Part shown: positions 62,395 through 64,000 of the stretch, in pieces | Position numbering within the stretch: position 1 is the first letter of the stretch | Layout of the letters: the number at the start of each line of letters is the position of its first letter | Assembly: GCF_001279695.1 (NCBI RefSeq) | Contig: NZ_LGDD01000308.1 | Location: forward strand, 32,584-96,583 | Direction of reading: 5' to 3' | DNA: 64,000 bases | DNA from: Streptomyces sp. WM6378 | GTDB taxonomy: Bacteria > Actinomycetota > Actinomycetes > Streptomycetales > Streptomycetaceae | Translations under genes and position numbers: made by a program | The notes under the pieces: generated by a model | The model's database searches: none | What the model was told of the DNA's origin: nothing | The model's input: the letters and a program-made list of their open reading frames with translations, nothing else

Positions 62395-63642
62395 TCAGGC
62401 CTTGAGGGCGCGCCCGAGCCGCCCGAGCCCCTCCCGGATCTCGTCCGGGGCGGAGGTCACGAAGCACAGCCGCAGCGCGGCGGGGTCGGGCACGCCCGCG
62501 AAGAAGGGCGCGCCCGGAACGTAAGCCACGTCGTGCTCAACCACCGTACGCAGCAAGGCAGTTGCGTCGCTCCCCTCCGGAAGGCGGGCCCACAGGAACA
62601 TGCCGCCCTCGGGCCGGTTCCAGGTGGAGCCCTCGGGCAGCGCGTCGGGGAGGCCCGCGAGCATGGCGTCGCGGCGCTCGCCGTAGGCGGCGCGGACCTT
62701 GGCGACGTGGGCGTCCAGGTCGCGGTCGGCGAGGTAGCGGGCGGCGGCGAGCTGGTTGACGGTCGGAGTGTGCAGGTCCGAGGCCTGCTTGGCGATCACA
62801 CAGGCCCGCAGCAGCGCGCGGGGCGCCCGCACCCAGCCGAGGCGAAGCCCCGGCGCCATGATCTTCGAGTAGCTGCTGAGCAGCACGGTCCGGTCGGCGG
62901 CGTCCTCGTACGACGAAATCCACGGCACGTGCTCGCCCTCGTAGCGCAGCTCGCCGTACGGGTCGTCCTCGACGATCCACAGCCCGCGCCGCACGGCCAC
63001 GTCGGCGACCGCGCGGCGCCGCTCGGCGGTCATGGTGCGGCCGGTGGGGTTCTGGAAGGTGGGCACGCAGTAGAAGAGCTTGGGCCGCTCGCGCGCGACG
63101 AGTTCGTCGAGGGCGGCGGGGTCGGGCCCGTCGTCGTCGCAGGGCACGGCGATGACGCGGGCCCCGGCGAAGCCGAACACCTGCAACGCGGCGAGATAGC
63201 AAGGATCTTCCACGAGCACCACATCGCCGGGTTCGATCAGCGCGGCGGCGAGGAGGGTGAGGCCCTGCTGCGAGCCGGTGGTTATCAGCAGGTCGTCGGC
63301 GCCGGTGGCGAGCCCGCGCGCGCTGAGCCGGGCGGCCGTCGCGGCCCGCAGCGCCGGGCTGCCCTCGGTGGTCGAGTACTGCAGGGCGGTCGCCGCCTCC
63401 CCTTCCATCACGGCGCGGAAGGCGGCGGCCATGCCCTCGCCGTCGAACAGCTCGGGCGCGGGGAGCCCGCCCGCGAACGAGATCACCTCGGGCCGGGCGG
63501 TCAGCGCGAGGATCTCCCGCACCGGAGAGGACCCGACGGACGCGGCCCGCGCAGCGAGCACGGGCACGGCGGCGGCCTCTGCGGCTCCGGCCGGTTCGGC
63601 GGCTCCGGCCAGCTCTGCGGCTGCCGATGAGGTGGCGGGCAT
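62395..63642 (-). CDS. PLP-dependent aminotransferase (class I/II, LysN/MocR-type)
   Basis: Encodes 415 residues with AGGAG 8 nt before the ATG at 63642. After an Ala-rich N-terminus the fold-type I aminotransferase includes VISFAGGLPAPELFD, ITTGSQQGLTLLA, FYCVPTFQNPTGRTM and the PLP-lysine in LLSSYSKIMAPGLRLGW. This subgroup contains 2-aminoadipate, valine and aromatic aminotransferases and the catalytic half of MocR regulators; no helix-turn-helix is fused here. Convergent XRE-cupin regulator nearby. Substrate is unknown. Confidence 0.88.
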   Translation of the reverse strand: MPATSSAAAELAGAAEPAGAAEAAAVPVLAARAASVGSSPVREILALTARPEVISFAGGLPAPELFDGEGMAAAFRAVMEGEAATALQYSTTEGSPALRAATAARLSARGLATGADDLLITTGSQQGLTLLAAALIEPGDVVLVEDPCYLAALQVFGFAGARVIAVPCDDDGPDPAALDELVARERPKLFYCVPTFQNPTGRTMTAERRRAVADVAVRRGLWIVEDDPYGELRYEGEHVPWISSYEDAADRTVLLSSYSKIMAPGLRLGWVRAPRALLRACVIAKQASDLHTPTVNQLAAARYLADRDLDAHVAKVRAAYGERRDAMLAGLPDALPEGSTWNRPEGGMFLWARLPEGSDATALLRTVVEHDVAYVPGAPFFAGVPDPAALRLCFVTSAPDEIREGLGRLGRALKA

Positions 63643-64000
63643 GGGGCGGCTCCTGTCAGTTGCTCGGACGTCCAACTACCCCGCACCCTATGCAGCGTGC
63701 TGCCGCCGCGATCAGGCCGTTCCACGATCCGGGCGGGCGCGGGAGGGGCGGGGTGCGGGGCTGGCGGGGGTGTGCGCGGACCGCGGTCCGGGAAGGCGTA
63801 CCGGGCGTACGGGCTGCGGCGTGCTCCGCCGACCGGGCCAGCGGCTGGACCGCTGTACGGGCGGGCTCACGGGCGGGCGTACGGGCCGCGACCTGCTGCG
63901 ATGTTCGGGCCGATGGCGGCGGCGATGTCCGGGCCACCGCAATGGCCGCTCGCCGAGTCATGTCCTGAGGCACCGCCCGACCCACTGCCACAGCCCCCGC
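63643..64000. other. Right edge: G/C-rich region without a recognised gene
   Basis: The last ~360 bp contain frequent irregular GTACGGGC / CGGGC units and frames on both strands that give Arg/Ala-rich products without ribosome sites. It may include the upstream part of a gene beyond the window; nothing could be assigned. Confidence 0.35.

Overview
The window is typical Streptomyces chromosome: very high G+C with strong G/C bias at third codon positions, many GTG starts, several apparently leaderless transcripts, the futalosine menaquinone genes, DUF397/XRE/RsbW-like modules, an LAxTG sortase substrate, and intergenic repeats that recur in this genus. Species was not determined.

Layout. (1) 1-5.2 kb: end of a secreted lipase; a MerR regulator divergent from a DUF4188 gene with two phased operators; a cell-wall-anchored ALF-repeat protein; an RsbW-like ATPase, a frameshifted XRE-DUF5753 gene and a DUF397 gene. 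(2) 5.2-13.6 kb: an accessory, secretion-oriented block with a frameshifted membrane acyltransferase, a protease homologue that has lost its catalytic His and Ser and carries FG-GAP repeats, a small secreted protein, and divergently a 1332-residue ALF-repeat/coiled-coil/HINT polymorphic toxin with an overlapping candidate immunity gene. (3) 13.9-16.9 kb: a beta-trefoil protein, and a DAACS symporter preceded by a leaderless cysteine-rich leader peptide and two mutually exclusive hairpins, the pattern of cysteine-dependent attenuation. (4) 17-22.6 kb: menaquinone (futalosine) genes mqnE, an Lrp regulator, and UbiX-, UbiA- and UbiD-type genes, with a 41-codon small gene between them. (5) 22.6-30.9 kb: cytochrome c maturation (resA, ccdA, resB, ccsB), a Tat-type deacetylase-like lipoprotein, a histidine phosphatase and hemL, all on the minus strand, so heme supply, cytochrome c assembly and menaquinone genes sit together. 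(6) 31-38.4 kb: a coupled small-gene pair, the molybdate locus (HTH-TOBE regulator, modA, fused modBC), then an ArsR regulator overlapping an Mg-type P-type ATPase. (7) 38.4-50.1 kb: mostly regulators and single enzymes (AraC, MarR, TetR, two GNATs, NmrA, Mut7-C, FAD monooxygenase, SDR, YnfA, XRE/MmyB, LuxR-type). (8) 50.7-63.6 kb: rtcB, two DUF3558 lipoproteins, a DUF2637 membrane protein, divergent lysS (class I) and argS, a membrane-spanning XRE regulator, a 34-residue membrane protein, a DUF4232 lipoprotein, and a cupin-type XRE regulator convergent with a PLP aminotransferase.

The most notable items are the ALF-HINT toxin/immunity pair, with a second surface-anchored ALF protein 6 kb away, and the Cys-rich leader upstream of a putative cystine transporter. 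No CRISPR array, tRNA, rRNA, insertion sequence or integrase was recognised.
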